In this document: positions 42,354 through 52,899 of the stretch, one piece after another
Numbering within the stretch: the stretch's first letter is position 1
Layout: each line of letters starts with the position of its first letter
Origin: Adineta ricciae
Lineage: Eukaryota; Rotifera; Eurotatoria; Adinetida; Adinetidae
Direction of reading: 5' to 3'
DNA: 64,000 bases
NCBI GenBank assembly: GCA_905250025.1
Contig: CAJNOJ010000299.1
Span: 54,282 to 118,281, forward strand
Position numbers and translations under genes: made by a program
The notes under the pieces: generated by a model
The model's input: the letters and a program-made list of their open reading frames with translations, nothing else
What the model was told of the DNA's origin: nothing
Databases searched by the model: none

Positions 42354-43076
42354 GTTTTACTTGCAGCCGCCTTCAGTTGATCACCAGTAATCGATACAAA
42401 ACTAGTCGATGTTTGATGAAAGCCAGCAAAGTAGAAGGCAACTTCAATTTCATACTCGCCGGCTTGAATCATCTTGGCAATTTCTCGGGCATTCTCTTCT
42501 GTTGAGCATTTAAAGCGAAAGATCATGGTGAGTGAGTTCGGGTGAACGGCGCGGAATGGTTCGATGCCAGCAATTGGTGAACTACTTCCCTGTACAATGT
42601 AAGCTGTCAACGAATCGATCATCAACGGTGCAATATCCCAATATTTCGAATATTCAGCAGTTTTCGTATCAAACTTCTTAGCTATAGCTTTTCGTGCCAT
42701 CTCTTCGACTGTATCATCGCCTAATAGCAATTTAATACGTACTTCACTCTTTACGAACCAAACCCATGGATCATTTGGTGCACTTTGTAAAGGTGCCATC
42801 ACTGGTACGTAGTAAAAGATCCATTTCTGTGGCGTCTCGCCTTCATTTGATACAGAACCATATACATAGATTTGACTACCATTGTATTTGAACAGCGTCA
42901 GAATGTTGGTACTGACAGTGCCGCTGGCAAAACTGCGAGTTGTCGGTGAATCCGCTGGTTCTTCAACTGTGTTCAGTTGTGGCAACGGCAAATCGATGAT
43001 TCTCGTTTCATTGCTGATTGAGAACCCAGTGACAGTAGACAATAAGCACATCCATAGTACATATAAGAGTAACATG
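42354..43076 (-). CDS. Secreted protein with phage tail-collar domain, 5' part (third copy)
   Basis: N-terminal 240 or so residues of the gene at 28871..31005, including the signal peptide; the collar domain lies beyond the contig edge. Differs at a few residues (TVTGFSISNETR). The frame extends to an ATG at 43114, but that extension is interrupted by a stop in the other copy, so 43076 is preferred. Together with 26493..27990 it reconstructs the locus of the second haplotype. Confidence 0.8.
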
Positions 43077-43370
43077 ACGACCAACTTTGTGAAAAAGTGT
43101 GCATGTACAACCATTTATATTCATGATTATTTTGAGTGTTACTTAAGCAAACACCGACGTCACAAATATCAATCGAAATATAGTGCAAAATCTGTTTTTC
43201 AAACACATGATTTTTTTGCATCGATTGGAATTAAATATTTATGATTACACCATATCAGGATTAGTATACAAGTAGATACCGTATTTATGTATGACACTCG
43301 GGTTTCGTAGTGAAAATGTATACGAAAATAAAGATGTTTCTATTTTTATTTTATTGTAAATATTGAAGTC
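43077..43370. other. Short intergenic stretch (second copy)
   Basis: Counterpart of 31006..31301, between the GH27 and collar genes. Nothing new. Confidence 0.45.
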
Positions 43371-44873
43371 TCATGTATCAGTTTTCGTGACTTTCCAAAA
43401 CTTCACCTCGGAGTCCTGCAATATTCCCGATATTATTTCATCTCCCCGAGCTGTAAAATCAGCACTGGCTTCCCAAACATTCTCCACCTTATAAGTCGTG
43501 TGAGGATCAAATTGGAAGTCGCTGAAGGTAAAATTGTAAGACCACCAACTCTGAATAGGAATTGGATCAAATAGGTTGTTGTTGCCCGAGTTCCCATAAT
43601 TTGCAACTAGAATAACTGCAATATTCGAATCCACACTCGGGCCAGCTATCCACACTTGTCCCTGCCGGCCATGAGTTGGATTACTGTTACCTTGTGTAGG
43701 CATCATGGGATATTTACAAGTGATATCATTGGCAATTTGTAATGCTCTTCTATTGGTGAGAAGTTCTGAGCCGTAATCATCTAAATCGGTCATATTCGAA
43801 CCAATAATAAGATTTGCACCTGCTCCGATCCAGTGACTCATCACCGTTTGTCGTTGAGCATTAGTCAGACCACTTCTGGAGCCGTTATTTCCAACAAAAA
43901 GATTGTCCATGTCCGGATAGATAGTTAAAACAGTAGTGTTCCTTCTGCTAACTTGCACCATATATTCACGATATTGTTCGATGGCCCGTTGTACCGTAGA
44001 CCACTGAGTCTGTACACCAGGACCACCATTTAAGTCTTGATCCGTACGCATAGTATCGGCACTATAAGAAATATGTTGACTAATAATTACTACAAATATC
44101 ACTTACTTAGCGCTCCAGATGGTATAGTAAGGTTCATCACGGGAGAGTTTCCATGATATATCCAATCGAATTTGACGTTTTTGTTGTGCAATAGCATTGT
44201 GGTAACATACAACAATTCCACTATTGTCTTTTAGAAGATTGACACCATTGTCAGGACTGCCAGGAGTAACATAATCAAGCTTAATCATGTCAACACCCCT
44301 GTAAAAGTCATGAGAAGCAATCATTCAGAAATTTATTTGCCAAATAGAATACCATTGTGCAAACTGATCAACCACAGTATTACACCATATTTGCGCTCCA
44401 GGATGACTGTAGTTGAGATCGATTCTAGCCAATCCATTATTATGTCCATTACCAATCTGTGAAAGAGTATAATTAGTGCCGAAAACAAATTTATTTGCAT
44501 CATTAGCAAAGTAACCCGGTACGACATAGACGCCTAACTTTAAACCTTTCCTATGAAGATGATCCGCCAACTGAGGAATATCAAAAATCGAATTGTCATA
44601 TATGATACGACCATATTCATCGCCGTTAGCGCCCACAGACCAGCCAGAATCTAACGAACATAGATCGTAGTCATAATCACCAAGTTCATTAACTAATTGA
44701 TCACATTGCTGGATGACATTCTCCTGATTGAATTTCATGCCTAGACTTTGCATAGGAAAACTATTCCACCCTTTCGGCGCAGAGGAAAAACCACCGGGTG
44801 TCGTTCCATACTGAACAACACCATAGATGGTTTTTATTTCAATGAGTATACAAAAAACGATAAAGTGCAACAT
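43371..44873 (-). CDS. Secreted GH27 alpha-galactosidase-like enzyme (intact copy)
   Basis: Exons 44353-44873, 44107-44298 and 43371-44061; introns 54 and 45 nt; 1404 nt, 467 aa. N-terminal signal peptide (FIVFCILIEIKTIYG). GH27 landmarks: GWNSFPMQSLG, CSLDSGWSVG, KGLKLGVYVVPG, then WGVDMIKLDYVTPG with the likely nucleophile Asp182, and MRTDQDLNG with a likely acid/base Asp247. A C-terminal beta domain follows (GQVWIAGPS, VILVANYG). Expected to remove terminal alpha-galactose from oligosaccharides outside the cell or in the gut. The wording of the conserved blocks is closer to fungal GH27 enzymes than to animal GLA, so transfer from fungi is inferred. The other copy carries a retrotransposon in exon 2. 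Confidence 0.88.
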
Positions 44874-45076
44874 TTGCTAAACGAAACGAACGCAACTCGA
44901 AGCCAACGACCTTTGTTTTGCTGCTCTTATCTGTGATAAAAAATGCGGGTATATATTTTAAAAAGCGTTTTATTGACGAGCACAAACGACAACAACTGGT
45001 AAATGCCAAAGTTCGCCTGGGAAGGAACCATGTAAGTCTAAGTAGTGATTGATTTTAATCATTTGACAGAGTCTGT
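44874..45076. other. Short intergenic stretch (second copy)
   Basis: Counterpart of 38385..38604, shortened by a few tens of bases. Nothing recognised. Confidence 0.45.
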
Positions 45077-46024
45077 TTATTGTCTGATGATAAATTTCCG
45101 GAAGTTTACCACGGATTCTTTACAATCTTTTCGAAACGATTTCGACGCAAGAAAATAAATATAAAAAGGTGCCGAAGTATTTAGATAGATAAAAAATAAT
45201 GATAAATACGACATAAAATTTTCAATTTGAATTCTTTCAAGAGTTTTCTGAATATTCATCGCATTCGTTACTGACACTTCTAACACAACTATTGGATAAA
45301 AACTCATAGTTAGAATATACACTGAAACCTCAGATAATAACATTTTCAATAGATTACGATCTTTACGTTGAATAACGTTTGTGGTACTATTATTCGCTGT
45401 TGATACATCAGCTGGTTGAACACGCCTATGCATTTTGCTAACATTTATGAAAGCCAGAGACCCAAATAAAATCATTAATACGGGAGGAACCAAGCCGACA
45501 AATATAATTGAATACACACTGTTTAAAATATAATAAAGATCAAAGTAACCGCAGCGACCATTTTGAATTGTGGTCATTAAAAAAACGTGAATAGGGAAAA
45601 TATGCCAAAATAATGTTACTAGGACTATTAATAACCTTGTCTTGTTTATATGACTGAAGTTTCTTAGCTTTACATTTCTATGTGTTAGAGCAAATCGATC
45701 AATACATGCGAATATGATGAAATATCTTGACATTTGTCCCCAAACATGAAAAAAATAGAAACGTGATTTACAAAAGGCAAGTGACGATAATGAGGGATCA
45801 ATATGGTCAAGAACATATAGTCCGTGAGAGATACTCAATGATAAATAAACAATATTTATGAACGCTGCACATAACAAATAAAATGCACAGGGATTTTTGT
45901 AATGTTTACTAAATAAATATATAACGCCGATATTACCGATAAAACCAAATGTTAATATAGTACTGGTTCCATAACGAACTAAAGCAGTTTGAACTAATGG
46001 TAATATTGTTGGTGAGGACATTTC
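45077..46024 (-). CDS. Single-exon seven-transmembrane GPCR (copy 2)
   Basis: Second copy of the receptor at 38605..39549, 315 codons plus stop from the shared MSSPTILPL start; intact. Substitutions are mostly conservative (SVYSIIFVGLVPPVLMILFG) and the DRF motif is kept. A longer frame to 46042 exists only in this copy and is not preferred. Confidence 0.83.
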   Translation of the reverse strand, partial: EMSSPTILPLVQTALVRYGTSTILTFGFIGNIGVIYLFSKHYKNPCAFYLLCAAFINIVYLSLSISHGLYVLDHIDPSLSSLAFCKSRFYFFHVWGQMSRYFIIFACIDRFALTHRNVKLRNFSHINKTRLLIVLVTLFWHIFPIHVFLMTTIQNGRCGYFDLYYILNSVYSIIFVGLVPPVLMILFGSLAFINVSKMHRRVQPADVSTANNSTTNVIQRKDRNLLKMLLSEVSVYILTMSFYPIVVLEVSVTNAMNIQKTLERIQIENFMSYLSLFFIYLNTSAPFYIYFLASKSFRKDCKESVVNFRKFIIRQ

Positions 46025-47409
46025 CAATAGTTTTAATTCCAAACAATGACTAGAAAAACTTGCGAAGTAGGAGTATTTTTCTTCGAGTGAAAGTAGATAG
46101 AAATGGTTCTTCGATAATTTTAGATTTTAATTATTTCCGATGCTGTCGTAGTTCCTGATTTTTTAGTATTTTTCTGATGTGTCCTACTTTGAATACGTTT
46201 GAGACGTGCTTTCATCTTATTCTAAACAAAAACCCATTCAATTCCCGTAGCTTTCATCTACGTTGTCATCATCATCATCATCACATCTCGAAGAATAATT
46301 ATCCAACTTGTATATCCATTTAGATTGCTTGATGAACGAGGCTAGAATGTCAAATATTTCAAAATCACAAATCTTCTTATTAATGTCATTGTACGCACGA
46401 AAAAGTTGTAGACACACAAACATTCAGACATCAGTACTTAACACTAATACTACGATGGTGAATACCACAACAGCCAACACGTCTGCTAGTCTTGAAAATA
46501 TACGTACATAATGATTTTTGGTGGAATATTGATATTCATGAGCAGAAATCTTGGATGTGTGGAAACATCGTCGCCAAGCTTATTTCATTTGTCTATTTTG
46601 GAAAACTATTGCTAGTTTATTCATTCTTAAAACTGTATTCTCTTGACATGTATCGTCGAACGCGGGTTTAATAAATCACCTATGAATGTGTCAATACACT
46701 CTGTTGAATTGGAGAGCTTATCTCAATGGTGATGTACCGGAGTGAAATTGTTGTGTTTCTACTAGAACTGCGCCAATAGAGCAATCGCGTTCATGTTGCT
46801 CACAAGATTATAGCAGAAAGCTTTCTGCTTCGGATCTTAGTCAATAGTCATCGATTGGTTTGATACACCAATAGACATGGATATTGGCGGGGCTAAAGGA
46901 CGGTTCACATACTGGTTTCTTTGGATTACGTTCGTATTTATGTGTTGTTGGCGCTTTCCATGTATCATCCCATCCGAGACTTATTTCAAACACTAACAAT
47001 AACATAACGGGCCGTGCTCTTGATCTGGAAAGATGAACAGCTAAGAGAGAATGATTTACTACTAGTCTCGCTTTGTGTCACTTAAACTTGTTCGGCATTG
47101 TTCGCGTCATACACTTGAATAAAAATCCACAAAATCTACGGTTATTAGGTGTGAATATCGTTCAAGGGATCTTCTTTTCTTGAACTGCAGTATACTTTGT
47201 CAGCTTTCTTAAATCAAGACTATTCTGTTCAGCTCACAGTAGAAAACAATTCTACTAACCGCAGAGGTTAGACAATATTCAAGAGTTAAATTCAGACGAT
47301 GGTCACAACATAGTATGACATCTTACTTCTCTATATCGGATTGGCTGCATTTTGTTTTCGTCCTCTTCGATGCTTTCATTTCTATACGTCATTTTCATAA
47401 TGACAATCC
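46025..47409. other. Intergenic region between divergent genes (long form)
   Basis: Same region as 39550..40493 but with two extra blocks: about 360 bp at roughly 46586..46946 and about 95 bp at roughly 47172..47268. I see no terminal inverted repeats, coding frame or obvious target duplication around the larger block, so its nature is open (deletion in the other copy or insertion here). Confidence 0.6.
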
Positions 47410-48093
47410 ATGTCTCACCTACTTAATACTGAAGAAATTTCTAATGAAGAATGTGAGAAACAAAATAATTCTCATACTCTCTATCAATTGTTAGTCGATT
47501 GGTATGGCACATCCAGTCTGAATCGTCCACTCTCTTCAACACAACTGACAGATCAATGGACAACATTATGGTTTGCGAAACGTGAACTACAAATATTAGC
47601 TGACGAAAAGCTGATGAAATATCATTCGGCAATCGAACACTTTCTTGATTTCCAACCAGCCAATCTAAAAGAAAAAATTGCATTGGTTATTCTTTACGAT
47701 CAAATCACTCGAAACATCTTCCGAGGAACTGCCAATGCTTACAAATACGATGACAAAGCTCAACAAATTGCTTTATCATTGATCGAAAGTGTGACTCTGT
47801 CCGATATTCCCATTCAGTTTCTTCTGACTATTCTTATTTGTTTAATTCATTCGGAACAAATTCAGCATGTTGATCTAGTGAAAGATCGTATTGAACAATA
47901 TGTGTCAACTAATTCGTCAATCGATTCCAATCTTCTGCGATCGTTGAATGGCATCGTGAGAAATCATTATGATCGTTTGCAATTGTTCGGTCGAATTCCC
48001 GAAAGAAACCGTTTTATTAATCGAGAATCAACTCCAGCTGAAATTTCATATATGCAAGCTGTACAAGCACAAGACGCTTTTTCTTTTTACTGA
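47410..48093 (+). CDS. DUF924-family protein (copy 2)
   Basis: Second copy of the gene at 40494..41177, same length (227 aa), intronless and intact. Differences are few and mostly conservative (YDQITRNIFRG, RNHYDRLQLFGRIP). Both copies staying open while the adjacent deaminase-like gene decays suggests this gene is still under selection. Confidence 0.85.
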   Translation: MSHLLNTEEISNEECEKQNNSHTLYQLLVDWYGTSSLNRPLSSTQLTDQWTTLWFAKRELQILADEKLMKYHSAIEHFLDFQPANLKEKIALVILYDQITRNIFRGTANAYKYDDKAQQIALSLIESVTLSDIPIQFLLTILICLIHSEQIQHVDLVKDRIEQYVSTNSSIDSNLLRSLNGIVRNHYDRLQLFGRIPERNRFINRESTPAEISYMQAVQAQDAFSFY

Positions 48094-48422
48094 ACAAATC
48101 GGACGAGGTCTCAGTTATTTCATAGACGTGCTTTTGTTATTAAATTTTACATTCTATTATTACATTTTTTAAATATAATCTGACCGGACAGAATTTTATT
48201 CAAGAACAAATAAAGAAGAGACCTTGTTTTCTTTCGTCTCTCTCAATCTAGTACATACGCTTGTGCTGCATTATCTTATCTGTGATTCGTAAAAATATCG
48301 AATACATTCACGTCAGTCACAATCGAGTACCATTTTCTTGTTAGCAGAGAACACATTCTCTGATTTGAAAATAGAAGTCAACATATTCTTTCTTTTATTC
48401 TACATCGAAAACAGCTGACAGT
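48094..48422. other. Short intergenic stretch (second copy)
   Basis: Counterpart of 41178..41504. AATAAA near 48208. Nothing else. Confidence 0.45.
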
Positions 48423-51408
48423 ATGAGTGGTAAGGGACAAGATTCGGAGGCGACAACTACAATTATATGGTCTTCACACTCATTTACTTGGTATGGGCAA
48501 TGCATCTTTTTGGATTGATACTATTCTAATGGATGAGCATATTATGCCGTCGAATGACACTTTTCGTCAGAATAAACTGAAACGCCGTGATTTATGTCCT
48601 CTCGTTTGGGATCAAGTTGGTAAAACAGGTTTTGTTGATGGCGAAGAAACGGCGACGTTTTTCTATTATCTTATTGGTGAAAGTGGGTTACCGATGAGTG
48701 GAAAAGATTTTGGAAGATTTCAAGGACTTAGTTCCGAAGTGTTCAATAATCAACTATTAGATCGTTCTTTAACATTCAAAGAAAACTTTTCGTACGATGT
48801 CGTGTTGAAAGTATCGGATTTAAGCAAAAGCCTCGGTGTGAAACATACGAACCATGATATGATTCAACTTGTGATTAATGAAAGATTAGGTATTACTTCA
48901 CAATCAAAAGTCAGAATTTGTGAATGGATTATCTTTAATGCACGTGAGCAAAAGTTCGAAATTGTCGATGGAATTCGAGTTGAAGAGTTGCGATCATTGA
49001 TCAAATGTGATCCAAACGCACCAAATAAAACCAAGGAACTAGCACGATCATATATTATAAACGCTTTCTCAATGTGCGATGCACAAGGAACACCTGCTCG
49101 TTACGTTGATTTACATGGTTTTCATGGGTCATTCACACCTGATTTCTATCCACATCGATTTGCTCTCAAAGACTCGATTTATTCTCAACGACCCGATGTT
49201 CTCGCTGCACTCATCGCCAATATTATCGATCGATATCAAACGTGTTTGCCTCCAGTTAAATACTGTGAGTTTTCGGTCAGCGTCAATGATCTTTGTCGCC
49301 CATGGATATACGACGTACTTCGCAGTGTTCAATTCTATGGCGCACAAGAAAAGGCACAAATTCAAAGGGATGAAACAAATCACACGTATATACCCACATT
49401 GAAACTGAGTTCCTTCTCACAATTAGTTCTCAATGGCCATTTTCCTCACTTGGAATTTGCATTCACTGGAGCGGAATCAGAAGATGGAAAACTTAATCGT
49501 TCTACGACATTTGATTTCATTTACAAATTCTTGATTGGTTTTGATCGTCAAAAAATACAAACGAGCTACTTCAAGAACTCAAGCGAAGCTCTTGATTTCT
49601 TATTAAAACAACCACATCAAGCGATTATGCTCATGCTGCAAGAGATTGAAAATAGAAAGGAAAACATAACTGGAGAAAGTATGTTTGCCTGGTTTACGAA
49701 CAAATTGGGGGAACTAGAAAAGAAGGAAGAAGCAAATTTAATGCCAGCTTTTTACGGTTGGACAGTCGGTCTTGATCTGTTTGGTGATGAATCAGGTTTT
49801 CCATACTGCCCATTTGTGGCACCCTCGTTCATTAATTATATTCAAAAACGGCGAAAAATTTCGAAAGAAACTCCCAGTCTCGAGCGCAACCTTTTTGGTG
49901 TTCGTGTTCATTGCGGTGAAAACGTTATGTTTGCTGATACTAAAATTCCAGGATATCGACTATTTATCGCGCATATGTATATCGTTTTCCGCTGTTTGTT
50001 ATTTCTTCAAAAAGAACTTCAGTATGGTATTCGAATTGGTCATGGCATCGCATTCGATCGTATTTTCGATGGTACAATGAGCAAATTAAGGTATCGAAAG
50101 TCGTCGGTGATATTGGCAGACATTCAAGAACGGGCTCAAGATCTAATGAAAACAATAGCTTTTGAAGTCAATATTACGAGTAATGAATATTTACTAGGTC
50201 AAACATTACGTCGAGGAGATGCTGGACGCCCACTTCGTCTTGGCGGTTTATTTGACAGAGTACCAATCATTCTTGCGACTGATGACGACGGAGTTTGGCC
50301 GATTGATCATTGTGCATTCATTCATCCTGGCCATCATTCGTTAACAGCTGAATATTGTCGAGCAATTTCGTCTGGTTTAATTGATAAGACTGATCAGCTG
50401 CAGAAGATTCTTCAAAATACGAGAGATTTCTGCTTCTGGAATATGGGTGGATCTCTCCGAAAGCCGTCCAAGCCTTACTACTCTCCACAATATAATCATC
50501 TGGGTAATACGATTATTATACATCCAGATATTCTCCGACGTCTTCAGAGACGTTACAACGACAATCCTACGACAGAAACCAACTATACGGATAGGTTTTT
50601 TTTCGGCGATCTGAACGCCAACTCCATCAAATGGAAGCATGAAGCAGGTGTGTTACGCGTAGTATTCACTTGTATTTGTACAGGTGGTAATATGAGTGCA
50701 GAACAAATATCTGCGATACGCAATGATTATAGTATTATATTTGGACAAGATGAAAACCAGTTCGATTTGATACATAGTTTCTGGAAGGATGTCCGCTCCG
50801 AGTTTATGTCGAGCAATCATGCTACACGCTCACACGACGATTTAGGAATCGGACACAAAGTTGAGTTGAAATTCGATGATGCAAATTTTTTAGTCTATGC
50901 AAATCCGAAGCATGGCCAACTACAAGACTCGCCCGAGCGTTGTTTGTGCGAATTCATTCATCAAAAGCGTGGATCCAAGCACACAATTTATGCGTTCGTA
51001 GATACTATTGATACCGAAAAGATGGTAAAACTTCTGGAACAAAGAATAAACTCTGGCGTTAGCGAACAATACAACAAGATGGCTTTATTCATATATACAA
51101 ATACAAACATATATGAATATGTATCGCATGGAATTAATAAAGACTTTACGTTAATAGTAAATCCCCATTCGTCGAAGCGGAAGAAAAGCAAACAATGCTT
51201 CTTGTACACGTTATGTTCATCTGCCAGTGCTGCAACAGCTGCTCTTCATTTGATTGCCGAAATGATTTCTCGCAAACTATCTAGCCAGGGATCTAAATTT
51301 ACGCCCGGTCAGGCACATCCTGCTGCGTCAATGAAGCTGGAGTCTCCAATACCTGTCAGCCGTGATGCTACTGATGAAGCATCGGAAGAGAAGAAACATT
51401 TGCTATAG
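48423..51408 (+). CDS. Adenosine-deaminase-like metallohydrolase with C-terminal extension (copy 2, start damaged)
   Basis: About 990-residue intronless frame. All deaminase landmarks are present: H-x-H in GLHTHLLG, VRVHCGEN (metal His and catalytic Glu), RIGHGIAFD, and ILATDDDGVW (metal Asp). A large insertion separates H-x-H from the rest, and about 300 C-terminal residues (from about 700) match nothing I know. Compared with copy 1, 23 bases net are missing just after the natural ATG (48423), which puts that ATG out of frame. The first in-frame ATG (48493) lies after H-x-H, so the metal site would be lost unless GTG at 48427 or an upstream exon is used. Nucleoside or nucleotide deamination is inferred; the substrate is unknown. 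Confidence 0.72.
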
Positions 51409-52395
51409 ATTTAAATCCTACACGATCAACTCTGCGTTTGTGTCTATACTTTGTCACCATTTATAAGTAGTAGTCGAGATCTTTCGCGATAACTCATATA
51501 TGCTTGTATTCGGTTTTTGATTTTCACAATAAAAGCTAAACTTTTAAAAATACACGAGAATAACAAAACGTGTAAATCTCTCAACAATCTATTTTCCACT
51601 GGACACTGTTTTTCAACATAGTAAGGACTATATATTATGATTAATTAGAAAACAAACAACTTCAGTTGGCTATCGAGGAGAAAATAGTCGATCTGATGCG
51701 GTGTGTGAAGCGGTTAAAAAGCCATTGATCAATATGTTCGATAGGATAGAGGAATATTCTTTTTACAGAACGTATTACAAACTATAGTATCAACATCATA
51801 ATAAATATTCACAAAATACTTGAATGTAATGGCGTAAACAATTTTATAATAGTCGATAGAAAGAATTTTTCCTTTTCTTTTCTCCTCAAGAGATATAAGT
51901 AACATATTGAAAAATAACATACAATACTACTCGTCGTGGACTATCAGATAGTTATGAACCATCTTTAAAATAACATATATGAGAAGATATTTTTGCGCTA
52001 CAAGATGTGCAAGTTTTGTTGACTAAACTATATTTTAGGGGATTTTTGAAAGGGAAATAGTTGTGCAAACTTGAAAGCACTCTGTAAACATCGGTGCATA
52101 AAAGACATGCGACCAGCCGTTTACTGTTACCGTTTCCATCTTTGCTTTAAGTGATGCCATTGAATTTCGTATTGTTTATTTAAAGTGCTCCATAGTAGCG
52201 AGGAATTTCCGCGTCACATGTGGTTCTTCTTTTCTTTTACTGTTTCTTAATAATAACAGTATACATTACACGTGAATAGCTGATCAGCCATGACGACAGA
52301 ACGCAAGAAAAAAACGTCGTGATTGAAAAGACAAATCGATATATTCAAGGAGAATATTCAAACAATTGCGTCACTCTATTGGAAGTCAAACTAAA
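51409..52395. other. Intergenic region before SDHA (copy 1)
   Basis: About 990 bp. AATAAA near 51528 probably serves the deaminase-like gene; the right part must hold the SDHA promoter. Minus-strand frames here recur in the second copy (55019..56059) but show no known motif. Confidence 0.5.
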
Positions 52396-52898
52396 ATGAG
52401 TTTCCTCTCGAGAATCCCGAAATCAACACGTTTTCATGTAAGTGCATTTTTTCTCAAGCTACAAGAAGTACACTTTTGATTTCTTTTGTAGTCTATAGCT
52501 CGTTCTTTCGCTGTGGAAAGTTTTCAAAAGCACAATATCAGTGCAAAGCATACAACCAACACGCATGTACGATTGAATGTATATTTACTTCCTTTTCATT
52601 TTTCATATTAGATCACTTCAAAATATAAGATTATCGATCATGCCTATGATGCCATTGTTATTGGCGCTGGTGGTGCGGGTCTTCGTGCTGCTTATGGTTT
52701 ATCAGCAGCTGGTTTTAAAACTGCAGTTATTAGTAAATTGTTTCCTACACGCAGTCATACGGTTGCCGCTCAAGGTGGTATCAATGCTGCGTTAGGAAAT
52801 ATGGAACCTGATGATTGGCGATGGCATATGTATGATACAGTCAAAGGTTCTGATTGGCTTGGTGATCAAGATGCAATACACTATATGGCTCAACAAGC
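52396..52898 (+). CDS. SDHA: Succinate dehydrogenase flavoprotein subunit, 5' part (copy 1)
   Basis: First three exons of SDHA (start ATG 52396): presequence ([14 protein letters not shown]), second exon, and the FAD-binding start ([20 protein letters not shown]), the covalent-FAD His region (SHTVAAQGG) and [15 protein letters not shown], cut by the contig edge. Same gene as 56060..58608. The last 26 bases are identical to the first 26 after the n at 59722, so this contig probably continues there. Confidence 0.88.
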
Positions 52899-52899
52899 N
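52899..52899. other. Contig join (single n) 6
   Basis: Left sequence 49284..52898 recurs as 52900..56562. The right contig begins 36 bases (in gene terms) after the point where the contig ending at 42352 stops, so those two are probably the same haplotype. Confidence 0.92.
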
